Part shown: positions 16,842 through 24,923 of the stretch, piece by piece | How the letters are laid out: each line of letters starts with the position of its first letter | Numbering within the stretch: the stretch's first letter is position 1 | Translations under genes and position numbers: made by a program | Notes under the pieces: model-generated | What the model saw: only the letters and a program-made list of their open reading frames with translations | Databases searched by the model: none | Told to the model about the DNA's origin: nothing | Source of the DNA: JALYJG01 sp033763555 | GTDB taxonomy: Bacteria; Pseudomonadota; Alphaproteobacteria; UBA9219 | Reading direction: 5' to 3' | Assembly (NCBI GenBank): GCA_033763555.1 | Contig: JANRKK010000044.1 | Location: 1-46,592, forward strand | DNA: 46,592 nt

Positions 16842-17444
16842 ATGAAAAAGTTTCCCTATCTTCTCGTCCTGATCTTGCTGACGGCTTTGTCGGCCTGCGC
16901 CAGTTCTGACAAGGAAAAAGACAAGGACGCCGAGAAGGAAGAAGAGAAAAAAGAAGAGGTCGTCGAAGAGAAAAAGAAACTCCCTATCTGCCCGCAGGTT
17001 GCCATTATACGCGAACTGGCTACCGTCCGTGATTACGGGGATGAAAAGCCCGATCTGGAGCAGCTTGTTTCCGTATCCCGCATGGAAAGCATCGAAGGCG
17101 ATTGTGAATACAAGGATGAAGGGATTGATATCGCCTTCGGCTTGGGGATGATCGCAGGGAAGGGGCCGCGTCTGGGCGGCGACCATGCGAGCTTTTCCTA
17201 TTTCATTGCTGTCGTTGATCCGGAACAAAATATCCTGAACAAGGATCGAATGAGCGTCGAGTTCCGTTTCACCGACGACAAAAAGATTGCTGAACGTATG
17301 GAACGGCTACATGTCTTTATCCCTCTCGGCAAGGACAAGCACGAAACCGGGCCGAATTATCAGGTTCTGTTAGGCTTTCAGCTGACACAGGCGCAGCTGG
17401 ATATTGTTCGCGCCAAGGAAGACGAAGGTCTTCTCAAGAAGTAA
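16842..17444 (+). CDS. hypothetical lipoprotein, 200 aa
   Basis: A lipoprotein signal peptide is clear: MKK start, hydrophobic stretch, and lipobox LSAC with the acylated Cys19. Residues 22-47 are almost entirely Lys, Glu and Asp, a charged spacer. A globular domain (about 50-200) of unknown function follows and contains 'EGDCEYKDEGIDIAFGLGM', a pattern I associate with small alphaproteobacterial outer-membrane or periplasmic lipoproteins but cannot name. The start lies two bases after the argD stop, and the stop overlaps the tadA start by one base, so it is in one transcript with both. Confidence 0.85.
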   Translation: MKKFPYLLVLILLTALSACASSDKEKDKDAEKEEEKKEEVVEEKKKLPICPQVAIIRELATVRDYGDEKPDLEQLVSVSRMESIEGDCEYKDEGIDIAFGLGMIAGKGPRLGGDHASFSYFIAVVDPEQNILNKDRMSVEFRFTDDKKIAERMERLHVFIPLGKDKHETGPNYQVLLGFQLTQAQLDIVRAKEDEGLLKK

Positions 17445-17902
17445 TGATGAATGATTTTATGTCTCTGGCGCTGATGGAAGCCGAAGCCGCCGCCAAACAC
17501 GGCGAGGTTCCGGTCGGTGCTGTTCTGGTTTCCGGTGACGGTGAAATTCTGGCGCGTTCCGGGAACCGTACCGAACAGAACAATGATCCCACGGCGCATG
17601 CTGAAATTCTTGTTATCCGTGAGGCTGCGCAAAAATGCGGCGAGCCGCGCCTGCCGGATTGCGATTTGTATGTAACGCTGGAGCCTTGCGCCCTATGCGC
17701 CGCGGCGATCAGTTTTGCCCGGCTGCGCCGTGTCTATTTCGGGGCCTATGACCCCAAGGGCGGGGCCATCGACCATGGTCCCCGTTTCTTTAATCAACCC
17801 ACCTGTCACCATGCGCCGGAGATCATGGGGGGTATTGAGGAAGAACGGGCAGGGGCTCTGTTAAAGGCTTTTTTCGCTGAACGGCGGGTGCCGCAGGGTT
17901 AA
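17444..17902 (+). CDS. tadA: tRNA-specific adenosine deaminase
   Basis: TadA converts A34 to inosine in tRNA-Arg(ACG), allowing decoding of CGC and CGA. The 152-residue protein has the zinc-deaminase signature: HAE (His52, Glu54) and PCALC (Cys82, Cys85), plus the 'N-D-P-T-A-H-A-E' context and the C-terminal 'NQPTCHHAPEIMGG' region. The ATG at 17444 overlaps the lipoprotein TAA; a second ATG at 17447 could be used. Cytoplasmic and normally essential. Confidence 0.94.
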   Translation: MMNDFMSLALMEAEAAAKHGEVPVGAVLVSGDGEILARSGNRTEQNNDPTAHAEILVIREAAQKCGEPRLPDCDLYVTLEPCALCAAAISFARLRRVYFGAYDPKGGAIDHGPRFFNQPTCHHAPEIMGGIEEERAGALLKAFFAERRVPQG

Positions 17903-18008
17903 CGCCCATTTTCTTGCATTTGCCGCCTGAAACCGCTACAAACCCGCCTTCGCGCGCCAGTGCCCTCGGCATGCCTGGCCGCACTAACACCAAGCAAAAG
18001 GATAGAAA

Positions 18009-18209
18009 ATGCCCAAACTCAAGACCCACAGCGGGTCCAAAAAGCGCTTTCGTAAAACCGGCTCCGGTAAGGTGAAAGCAGGCGCGGCTGGCAAACGCCA
18101 CGGCATGCGCAAAAGATCTCAGGATATGAAGCGGACGGCACGGCAGGGTCTCATCCTGTTCAAGACCGACGGCGAAAATATCATCAAGCATTTCCTCCGG
18201 CAGCATTAA
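18009..18209 (+). CDS. rpmI: 50S ribosomal protein L35
   Basis: The 66-residue basic protein matches L35: 'MPKLKTHSGSKKRF' start, a lysine-rich core and the C-terminal 'LILFKTDGENIIKHFLRQH'. A typical AAAGGATAGAAA ribosome site precedes ATG. It is followed by rplT after 11 bases. The usual upstream gene infC (IF3) is not present; tadA ends 106 bases before and this spacer holds no recognisable gene. Confidence 0.96.
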   Translation: MPKLKTHSGSKKRFRKTGSGKVKAGAAGKRHGMRKRSQDMKRTARQGLILFKTDGENIIKHFLRQH

Positions 18210-18220
18210 GGAGATAACCC

Positions 18221-18580
18221 ATGGCACGCGTTAAACGGGGCGTAACAACCCACGCCCGTCACAAGGAAGTTGTTAAACTGGCCAAAGGCTATCGCGGCCG
18301 CGCCAGCACCAATTTCCGCATTGCTATTCAGAAAGTCGAAAAGGCCCTGCGTTATGCCTATCGCGACCGCAAGGCGCGCAAGGGCGAATTCCGCGCTTTG
18401 TGGATTCAACGCATCAACGCAGGCGTCCGCGAACACGGCATGACCTATGCCCGCTTTATCAACGGGCTGAAGCGCGCTGGCATTGAGCTGGACCGCAAGT
18501 CGTTGTCGGAACTGGCGGCAACGGAACCCGCAGCTTTCAAAGCGCTGATCGACAAGGCGCAGGCGGCGTTGAAGGCTTAA
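18221..18580 (+). CDS. rplT: 50S ribosomal protein L20
   Basis: L20 binds 23S rRNA early in 50S assembly and in some bacteria represses its own operon. The 119-residue protein has the typical 'MARVKRGVTTHARHKEVVKLAKGY' type N-terminus (residues 1-24), the 'RDRKARKGEFRALWIQRIN' motif and an Ala-rich C-terminal end. AAGGAG precedes the ATG. Repeat copy C begins five bases after the stop. Confidence 0.97.
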   Translation: MARVKRGVTTHARHKEVVKLAKGYRGRASTNFRIAIQKVEKALRYAYRDRKARKGEFRALWIQRINAGVREHGMTYARFINGLKRAGIELDRKSLSELAATEPAAFKALIDKAQAALKA

Positions 18581-18585
18581 AAAAG

Positions 18586-19067
18586 AACGTCATTCCAGAA
18601 AACTTTCTCTTCGGCGCAAAGTGGCGAAAGAAAGTTTATCTGGAACCCAGTCAGCCTTTCCGTCTGCACTATGTACGTCAATTTTGAGACTGTTGGATAT
18701 GTCTATATCCTTGCCAGCGGTATGGCAGGGACACTTTACGTTGGGGTAACATCCGACCTGATTAAAAGCGTATCAGTGAACATCGGAATGGCACCACGGG
18801 TGGCTTCACTTCCAAATATAGGGTTCACAGGCTGGTTCATTATGAACAGTTTGGCTTTGTGGAGCAGGCCATCGAGCGCGAAAAGCAACTTAAGGGCTGG
18901 AACCGGGCCTGGAAAATCAGGCTTATTGAAGAAACAAATCCAAAATGGGATGATCTGTATTCTCAGCTTGTTCCTGATTCTAAAGGCCGTTCTTTACGGA
19001 CAGGATGACTGGGTTCCAGACAAATTTTCTTTCGCTAGGCGAAGAGAAAATTTTCTGGAATGACGTT
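18586..19067 (+). mobile_element. inverted-repeat element, copy C (482 bp) carrying a GIY-YIG gene
   Basis: The left end AACGTCATTCCAGAAAAC and right end TTTTCTGGAATGACGTT are inverted repeats of about 25 bases with few mismatches. Each end folds on itself. Left: CCAGAAAACTTTCTCTTCG with CGAAAGAAAGTTTATCTGG. Right: CCAGACAAATTTTCTTTCG with CGAAGAGAAAATTTTCTGG. The inner borders AACCCAGTCAGCC and GGATGACTGGGTTCC are also inverted relative to each other. Between them lies a GIY-YIG gene of about 340 bases where copies A and B have only about 30 bases. This looks like the full-length form of the element. It fills the rplT-pheS spacer, ending 18 bases before pheS. Confidence 0.8.
18671..19008 (+). 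pseudogene. GIY-YIG nuclease family protein, frameshifted
   Basis: The first frame gives 'GYVYILASGMAGTLYVGVTSDLIK', the GIY-YIG start of a small nuclease family common in Alphaproteobacteria (split across residues about 8-31). At the A-run 18764-18767 the frame breaks. Homology continues in another frame as 'KRISEHRNGTTGGFTSKY', then 'RVHRLVHYEQF', 'EQAIEREKQLKGWNRAWK' and 'IRLIEETNPKWDDLYSQL', stopping at 19008. The normal product would be about 110 residues with the conserved Arg, Glu and catalytic surroundings. One frameshift explains the break, so this copy is probably inactive unless the frame is recoded. Confidence 0.82.
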
Positions 19068-19085
19068 AATTGTATGAGATCTTAA

Positions 19086-20180
19086 ATGGCCGAATTCAAA
19101 GGTATAAAAGGTGTAGACGAGCTTGCAGCACACAAGGTTACAACCCTTGAAAGTATTTCTGCTGCTTCTAATCAAGCAGCGTTGGAATTAGTTCGCATTG
19201 ATGTTCTCGGCAAGAAAGGTTGGATTACGGAGTTATTGAAGGGTTTGGGCGCCTTGCCACCTGAAGCGCGGAAAGAACGCGGTGCAGAATTGAACGTCTT
19301 AAAAGATGAAATCACGGTCCGGCTTGAATCACGGCAGAAGGAGCTTGCCAGTGCTGAGCTGCAAAAACGGCTGGAACAAGAACGTATCGACATCACCCTG
19401 TCACCGCGGCCGCAGCCGGAAGGGCGCGTGCATCCGATTTCGCAGACGATCGATGAAATCGTCACGATTTTTGCCAACATGGGCTTCACGGTTGCCAAGG
19501 GTCCGGATATCGAAAGCGACTATTACAATTTTACGGCGCTGAACTTTCCGCCCGATCATCCCGCACGGGATATGCAAGATACCTTCTTTCTGTCGCAGAC
19601 GGGCGAACATCCCACAGTTTTGCGCACCCATACTTCACCAGTGCAAATCCGTACGATGAAGAACCAGAAACCGCCGATCCGCGTCATCATTCCTGGCCGA
19701 ACTTTCCGGCATGATTACGACATGACTCACACGCCGATGTTCCATCAGGTCGAGGGCCTGATGATCGATGAAACGACCAATATGGGTCATCTGAAGGGCT
19801 GCCTCATTGATTTCCTGCGCGCCTTTTTCGGTATCAAGGATTTGCCGCTGCGCTTCAGGCCTTCCTTCTTTCCTTTCACGGAACCGAGCGCCGAGGTTGA
19901 TATCGGTTGTTCACGCAAGGGTGGTGAGCTGAAGCTGGGTAATTACGGCGACTGGCTGGAAATCGGCGGCTGCGGCATGGTGCATCCGAACGTGCTGAAA
20001 AACTGCGGCCTCGACCCCGAAAAATATCAGGGCTTCGCCTTCGGCATGGGCATCGAACGTATGGCGATGCTGAAATACGGCATTCCCGATCTGCGCACTT
20101 TCTTTGAAGCCGATATCCGCTGGCTGAAGCATTACGGTTTTATGCCGCTCGATATCCCTAATCCGGCGTTGAAGGGGTAG
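19086..20180 (+). CDS. pheS: phenylalanine-tRNA ligase alpha subunit
   Basis: The catalytic alpha chain of the alpha2-beta2 PheRS charges tRNA-Phe. The 364-residue protein has an N-terminal coiled-coil (about 1-90), then the class-II core: 'VHPISQTIDEIVTIFANMGF', motif 2 'GRTFRHDYDMTHTPMFHQVEG' (read in two parts around residue 205) and motif 3 'GFAFGMGIERMAML' near residue 315. No strong ribosome site precedes ATG 19086; the repeat element ends only 18 bases upstream and may have replaced it. pheT follows after three bases. Confidence 0.96.
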   Translation: MAEFKGIKGVDELAAHKVTTLESISAASNQAALELVRIDVLGKKGWITELLKGLGALPPEARKERGAELNVLKDEITVRLESRQKELASAELQKRLEQERIDITLSPRPQPEGRVHPISQTIDEIVTIFANMGFTVAKGPDIESDYYNFTALNFPPDHPARDMQDTFFLSQTGEHPTVLRTHTSPVQIRTMKNQKPPIRVIIPGRTFRHDYDMTHTPMFHQVEGLMIDETTNMGHLKGCLIDFLRAFFGIKDLPLRFRPSFFPFTEPSAEVDIGCSRKGGELKLGNYGDWLEIGGCGMVHPNVLKNCGLDPEKYQGFAFGMGIERMAMLKYGIPDLRTFFEADIRWLKHYGFMPLDIPNPALKG

Positions 20181-20183
20181 GCG

Positions 20184-22598
20184 ATGAAATTCACCCTCTC
20201 TTGGCTTAAACAGCATCTTGATACCGACGCATCACTTGAGGTGATCTGTGAGAAGCTGACGGCTATTGGCCTTGAAGTCGAAAAAGTCACCGACCCGGGT
20301 AAGAGCCTTGCGCCCTTTATTATCGCACATGTGCTGACAGCCGAGAAGCATCCGCAGGCCGATCGCCTCAAGGTCACGACGGTCGATACAGGCAAAGAAA
20401 AACTTCAAATCGTCTGTGGCGCGCCGAATTGCCGCGCGGGGATGAAAGCCGTTCTGGCCCGCCCCGGCGATGTTATGCCGGATAGCGGCGAAGCATTGAA
20501 AAAAGGCGTCATTCGTGGCGTGGAATCCCAAGGAATGTTGTGCGGTGCTGACGAACTGAAGATACCTGAAGAGCCGGGCTTGGAGCCACGGAGTATTGTT
20601 GAATTGCCTGCCGATGCGCCGATTGGCGAAAGCTATGCGCGTTACGCCAAACTCGATGACCCGGTTATTGAAATCAACCTGACACCCAACCGTCCCGATT
20701 GTGCTGGTGTTTATGGGATTGCGCGTGATCTTGCTGCCACGGGCATTGGTAAGCTCAAGCCATTAGACATCCAGCCAGTCAAAGGCACTTTTAAAACGCC
20801 GATAAAGATGACTCTGGATCTTCCGACGAATGACAAAGATGCATGTCCCCTCATAACCGGGAAGCATATCCGTAATATTAAAAATGGTCCCAGCCCGAAA
20901 TGGGTGCAGGAACGACTAAGAGCCATCGGTCTGCGCCCGATTTCGGCAGTTGTTGATATTACCAATCTTGTTTCATACGGCTATGCCCGTCCGTTGCATG
21001 CTTTCGACGCGGCCAAGCTCAAAGGCAATTTGAGAGTGCATCTGGCTAAAGGTGGGGAAGAGCTAACGCTGCTAAATGGCAAAACCTATACATTACAAGC
21101 AGGCATGACCGTTATCAGCGATGACACGGGGCCATTGGAATTGAGCGCCATCATGGGTGGTGAAAGCACAAGTTGTGAGTCTGATACAAAAGATATTTAT
21201 ATTATCTCAGCTTATTTCGATCCGGCGCGTACAGCCAAGACGGGTAGGGCTTTGGGCATTCATTCCGATGCGCGTTATCGGTTCGAGCGCGGCATCGACC
21301 CACAATTCACTATTCCCGGCGCTGAACTGGCGACGCAGCTCGTGCTGGATTTCTGTGGCACCCAAGAAACTATTGTCAGCGATCTGGAAATTGCCGGAGC
21401 CGTTCCATCGGTTGAAAAAACCATTACGCTGGATGCAGGCAAATGCCGCAGGCATCTCGGCGTTGATGTGCAGGAGAAAGAGCAACAAGCCATTCTCGTC
21501 TCGCTCGGTTTTCAGGTGAAGGCGCAGGCTGGCAAGCTGACGGTTCAGACACCCAGCTGGCGCCCGGATATTGAAGGTGCCGCCGATCTGGTCGAGGAAA
21601 TCATTCGCATCAAGGGCTATGAGCATATTCATGCGACGCCCGTCGATCATCCGCATGTGACGAGTGTGGCCATTGATGTACAGGACGGCCGTAGCCATGC
21701 CGCGCGCCGCGCGCTGGCGGGGCAGGGGCTGTTGGAGGCGGTGACCTGGTCCTTCATGCCGCATGCGGTGGCTGAACAGTTCGGCGCGGTGGATAAAAAT
21801 ATACGCCTCAGCAATCCGATCAGCAGCGATCTGGATGTCATGCGCCCCTCCATCATGGGCAACCTTGTCATGGCGGCGAAACGCAATGCGGATCGCGGTT
21901 TTGCCGATGTCGGCCTGTATGAAGTTGGTCCGGTTTATAAAAACGCCACGCCGGAAGGGCAGGACATCGTTGCTGCAGCTTTGCGGGCAGGAGCCACGCC
22001 GCGTAACTGGGCCGCGCCCAGCCGTCCTGTAGATGCCTATGATGCCAAGGCGGATGTGCTTGCTGCGCTGGCGGCCTGTGGTGCGCCGGTAAATTCTTTG
22101 CAGATCACCGAAGATGCGCCCGGCTGGTATCATCCCGGCCGTTCCGGCTGCCTGCGGCTTGGCCCTGCCTTGTTAGCGGTATTCGGTGAAATTCATCCGA
22201 CCTTGCTGGCAGCCTGCGATGCCGAAGGGCCGATGGTTGGTTGTGAGATTTTCCTGTCAGCTATCCCGCAAAGCCGTGCAAGCGGGTCGGCAAGGCCGTT
22301 GCTGAAACTGGAAGCTCTGCAATCGGTAGCGCGTGACTTCGCATTTGTGGTGGATCGTCATGTTACGGCGGCGAAGCTCATCAAAGCCGTTCGAGATGCT
22401 GACAAGAACCTCATTCGCGATGTTGCGGTGTTTGATGTCTATGAAGGCAAGAATATCGATGCAGACAAGAAATCCGTCGCGCTGAGCGTAACGCTGCAGC
22501 CGACCGACAAAACCCTGACCGATGCGGAGATTGAAGCGCTAAGCGCCAAAATCACGGCAGGCGCTATGAAAGCGACGGGTGCGGTATTGAGGAAATAA
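20184..22598 (+). CDS. pheT: phenylalanine-tRNA ligase beta subunit
   Basis: The beta chain of PheRS, 804 residues, carries tRNA binding and the editing site. Domains in order: EMAP/OB-fold tRNA-binding domain (about 40-150, with 'HPQADRLKVTTVD'), B3/B4 editing domain (about 210-380), B5 (about 400-475), a core class-II-like domain, and the C-terminal FDX-ACB anticodon-binding domain (about 710-804, 'SVARDFAFVVDRHVTAAKLI'). ATG 20184 begins 'MKFTLSWLKQHLDTDAS', the family start. Its stop lies two bases from the stop of convergent fliP. Confidence 0.97.
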   Translation: MKFTLSWLKQHLDTDASLEVICEKLTAIGLEVEKVTDPGKSLAPFIIAHVLTAEKHPQADRLKVTTVDTGKEKLQIVCGAPNCRAGMKAVLARPGDVMPDSGEALKKGVIRGVESQGMLCGADELKIPEEPGLEPRSIVELPADAPIGESYARYAKLDDPVIEINLTPNRPDCAGVYGIARDLAATGIGKLKPLDIQPVKGTFKTPIKMTLDLPTNDKDACPLITGKHIRNIKNGPSPKWVQERLRAIGLRPISAVVDITNLVSYGYARPLHAFDAAKLKGNLRVHLAKGGEELTLLNGKTYTLQAGMTVISDDTGPLELSAIMGGESTSCESDTKDIYIISAYFDPARTAKTGRALGIHSDARYRFERGIDPQFTIPGAELATQLVLDFCGTQETIVSDLEIAGAVPSVEKTITLDAGKCRRHLGVDVQEKEQQAILVSLGFQVKAQAGKLTVQTPSWRPDIEGAADLVEEIIRIKGYEHIHATPVDHPHVTSVAIDVQDGRSHAARRALAGQGLLEAVTWSFMPHAVAEQFGAVDKNIRLSNPISSDLDVMRPSIMGNLVMAAKRNADRGFADVGLYEVGPVYKNATPEGQDIVAAALRAGATPRNWAAPSRPVDAYDAKADVLAALAACGAPVNSLQITEDAPGWYHPGRSGCLRLGPALLAVFGEIHPTLLAACDAEGPMVGCEIFLSAIPQSRASGSARPLLKLEALQSVARDFAFVVDRHVTAAKLIKAVRDADKNLIRDVAVFDVYEGKNIDADKKSVALSVTLQPTDKTLTDAEIEALSAKITAGAMKATGAVLRK

Positions 22599-22600
22599 CC

Positions 22601-23440
22601 TCAACCCCCTCCATAACTCTGCACCAAACTGCCGGATATTAAATACCAGCCATCCACCAGCACGAAGAAGATGATCTTGAAGGGTAGGGAGATGATGGAG
22701 GGCGGCAGCATCATCATGCCCATCGACATCAATATGGACGCGACAACCATATCGATAATCAGGAAGGGTAGGAACAGCAAGAAACCAATCTCAAATGCCC
22801 TCCGCAATTCCGAAATCATGAAAGCAGGGATAAGCGCGCGCAGCGGCACTTCATCGGCTTTTTCCTGAGTTGGAACAGGCGCACCCGCATTCGGCGCGGG
22901 AGCCGGGGTTGTGGTCTTCGGTTTTTCTGCTTCGTTCTTTGACGCGGCTTTGCTCATTTCCATGAACAGCACGAGGTCTTTTTGCCGTGTGTGTTTGAGC
23001 ATGAAGGCATGGAAGGGCTCAATCGTGCGGTTAAAGCCTGTCTCTTCATCCAGTTGATTGTTCATCATCGGGCGGATGCCTGTTTCCCATGCCTGATCGA
23101 AAGTCGGCTGCATGATGAAGAGGGTAAGGAACAAAGCAAGGCTGACCAGAACGACGTTCGGCGGCGTCTGCTGCATGCCCAGCGCCGTACGCAGGAAGGA
23201 CAGCACGACAACAATACGGGTAAAGGACGTCACCATCACCAGAATGGATGGTGCCAGCGACAGAATGGTAATCAGCAAAACAATTTGAATAATTTTGGCG
23301 GTCGTTGTCGGTCCCTGGCCCAGATCGAAATTAATCGCCTGCGCAAAAACCGATGTTGGTATCAGCAGTAAAGGCCCGGCAAGGCCCAACGCTAAATGCA
23401 GCCATGTGGGTTTCAGAAATTTTGCAATCCGGCGTGTCAT
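22601..23440 (-). CDS. fliP: flagellar export apparatus protein FliP
   Basis: FliP is the main pore subunit of the flagellar type III export gate in the inner membrane. The 279-residue protein has a signal peptide (to about residue 34), then 'VTSFTRIVVVLSFLRTALG' and 'PPNVVLVSLALFLTLFIMQP', and the C-terminal 'SMGMMMLPPSIISLPFKII' helix pair. All are family hallmarks. An insertion of about 30 Ala/Pro/Lys-rich residues (about 170-200) sits in the periplasmic loop and makes it longer than the usual 245 or so. It is the last gene of a minus-strand operon with fliO upstream. Confidence 0.96.
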   Translation of the reverse strand: MTRRIAKFLKPTWLHLALGLAGPLLLIPTSVFAQAINFDLGQGPTTTAKIIQIVLLITILSLAPSILVMVTSFTRIVVVLSFLRTALGMQQTPPNVVLVSLALFLTLFIMQPTFDQAWETGIRPMMNNQLDEETGFNRTIEPFHAFMLKHTRQKDLVLFMEMSKAASKNEAEKPKTTTPAPAPNAGAPVPTQEKADEVPLRALIPAFMISELRRAFEIGFLLFLPFLIIDMVVASILMSMGMMMLPPSIISLPFKIIFFVLVDGWYLISGSLVQSYGGG

Positions 23441-23454
23441 GCGTGGCTCTTGGT

Positions 23455-23757
23455 TTAGGACGGAGGGGATGAGGCGGGCTTTAGACTGTTTTTGACAACG
23501 ATGTCCTGCTGATTACCAAGCAGCAGCAGATGATCTTCGCCGTCGCAGCGCACGATAACAAGCCTGCGCCGCATGTCCAGCGCCAGGCTTTCCACAACCT
23601 GCAATCGCCCGGCAGGCCGCAAGGCAAGGCCCGGCACCGTCAGCCCGCGGGCTTTGATATATTTCAGGACCAAGCCGAAGCTTGCCAGCAGGCCCGTAAC
23701 AACGGCGACGGCCACGACAATCTGCACCCAGGATACGCTTTCGGGATCTGGTGTCAT
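23455..23757 (-). CDS. fliO: FliO-like flagellar biosynthesis protein
   Basis: FliO helps assemble the FliP ring. The 100-residue protein has one transmembrane helix (about residues 9-29) followed by a basic linker and a small cytoplasmic beta domain. The pattern 'LQVVESLALDMRRRLVIVRCDGEDHLLLLG' (about 52-81) is typical of FliO/MopB. Position directly upstream of fliP supports the call. Its start overlaps the upstream gene's stop by four bases. Confidence 0.85.
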   Translation of the reverse strand: MTPDPESVSWVQIVVAVAVVTGLLASFGLVLKYIKARGLTVPGLALRPAGRLQVVESLALDMRRRLVIVRCDGEDHLLLLGNQQDIVVKNSLKPASSPPS

Positions 23758-24035
23758 GGCGTTCCACCCTGTTTTTGGGTTGATTCATGTAGGCTGCGCA
23801 TCCGCGCTTCGCATTCATTCAGCCGTTGCAGAAAATTCAGAAGCTCTGGCAGGCATTCTTGCTGAATATTGCGCGGCGCTTTCTGAATGGTGTCGCATAT
23901 CACTGTGACCCGGTCTTCCAGTCCTGCCATATCCGGCATATGCCCGGATTTCATGACATCGAGCGCTGCCGACACATAATTCTGCAGTGTAGCGAGTTCA
24001 GTACGAATGCTGTCGCCGGAGATAGGCTCATTCAT
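23754..24035 (-). CDS. unknown helical protein in the flagellar operon, 93 aa
   Basis: I do not recognise the family. It is an almost fully helical, hydrophilic small protein with heptad-like spacing of Leu and Met and a short C-terminal polar tail. It is coupled by ATGA overlaps to the genes on both sides (FlhB C-terminal-like and fliO), so it very probably serves flagellar assembly. Size and helicity resemble export chaperones such as FliT, but no motif proves it. Confidence 0.7.
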   Translation of the reverse strand: MNEPISGDSIRTELATLQNYVSAALDVMKSGHMPDMAGLEDRVTVICDTIQKAPRNIQQECLPELLNFLQRLNECEARMRSLHESTQKQGGTP

Positions 24036-24373
24036 AAAATCGAATCTCCAGCAGGAGCCGCCGCCATACGCGCATTGGCTTCGTAAACCTTGGCAAGAAT
24101 TTCCGCGACCGCAACGATTGCTTCACTGGGAATCGGCGTATCGAGATCGAGTTTGACCAGAAGTTCGGCAAGGTCAGCGTCCTCACGGACCTTCACGCCC
24201 TTCGCAAAAGCGAGTTCGAGAATCTGTTCAGCTAGCTTCCCGCGGCCCGATGCGATAATCTTGGGAAGCGAATCGGGGTTGCCGTCCTGGCCCTTGATCG
24301 CAACCGCCACGGAACGGCCGCTCGCCGATTTCAGCGGTGCAACGGGTGGTTCCGGCTCTTGGTATTCGTTCAT
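24032..24373 (-). CDS. FlhB C-terminal domain-like protein (FhlB type)
   Basis: A 113-residue soluble homologue of the cytoplasmic domain of FlhB/YscU export switch proteins. After a Pro-rich start it reads 'SVAVAIKGQDGNPDSLPKIIASGRG' (about 20-44), then 'LAEQILELAFAKGVKVREDADLAELL' and 'IPSEAIVAVAEILAKVYE', matching FlhB past the cleavage site. The membrane part and the NPTH cleavage motif are absent. Such stand-alone copies occur in several proteobacteria and can partly replace the FlhB C-terminal domain. First gene of the minus operon, divergent from flgB. Confidence 0.82.
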   Translation of the reverse strand: MNEYQEPEPPVAPLKSASGRSVAVAIKGQDGNPDSLPKIIASGRGKLAEQILELAFAKGVKVREDADLAELLVKLDLDTPIPSEAIVAVAEILAKVYEANARMAAAPAGDSIL

Positions 24374-24508
24374 TCGGCAAGCCTAACGCAAACTTGTGTG
24401 AAGACCAATGGCTGACATTTACCATTCTTTAAGTAATGAAACCGCAAAATGTTCCGGTGCAGTAACGGTTCTTCCATGGCTGCGTTCTGTGGCCGGGGAT
24501 TCCTGAAA
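24374..24508. promoter_or_regulatory. divergent flagellar promoter region
   Basis: The 135-base spacer between the export operon (minus) and flgB-flgC-fliE (plus) must hold promoters for both. I see no convincing sigma-54 (GG-N10-GC) or sigma-28 consensus pair and no clear operator. An in-frame ATG at 24476 could start a longer FlgB, but 24509 fits the family better. Confidence 0.35.
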
Positions 24509-24910
24509 ATGGATACGAATAATTCTAGCCTGACCGATCTTTTGGTACGCCGTATGGCGTACTTAAACCAGCGGCAAGCCGTGCTTGCTGAAAACGTTGC
24601 TAATGCCAGCACACCGAAATACAAAGCCCGCGATCTTGCGCCTTTCACTTTTGGCGATGCGATGAAGCAGGCGGGTGTTGGTATGTCGGTGACGAATGCG
24701 CATCATATTATTCCAGCCTCCATGGCAGGCGTAAACGCCAAAACAGTCAAAGCGGAAACTTTTGAAACTTTGCCGTCCGGCAACTCGGTCGATGTCGAGC
24801 AACAGATGATGGAAGTTTCAAGAACTGCGATCGACTATCAAAAAATTGCCTCGATCTACAAAAAGATCGGCGGCTTGCTCAAAATCGCGCTGAAGGGTAG
24901 CGCCAATTAA
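24509..24910 (+). CDS. flgB: flagellar basal-body rod protein FlgB
   Basis: FlgB forms the proximal rod of the flagellar basal body in the periplasm, exported by the type III apparatus. The 133-residue protein has the rod N-terminal motif 'RQAVLAENVANASTPKYKARD' (read as two parts, about residues 20-40) and the C-terminal 'VDVEQQMMEVSRTAIDYQ' helix. The family starts close to 'LTDLLVRRMAYLNQRQ', so ATG 24509 (MDTNNSS) is chosen. flgC follows after 13 bases with an AAGGATT site. Confidence 0.94.
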   Translation: MDTNNSSLTDLLVRRMAYLNQRQAVLAENVANASTPKYKARDLAPFTFGDAMKQAGVGMSVTNAHHIIPASMAGVNAKTVKAETFETLPSGNSVDVEQQMMEVSRTAIDYQKIASIYKKIGGLLKIALKGSAN

Positions 24911-24923
24911 GGATTAAAAAGCC

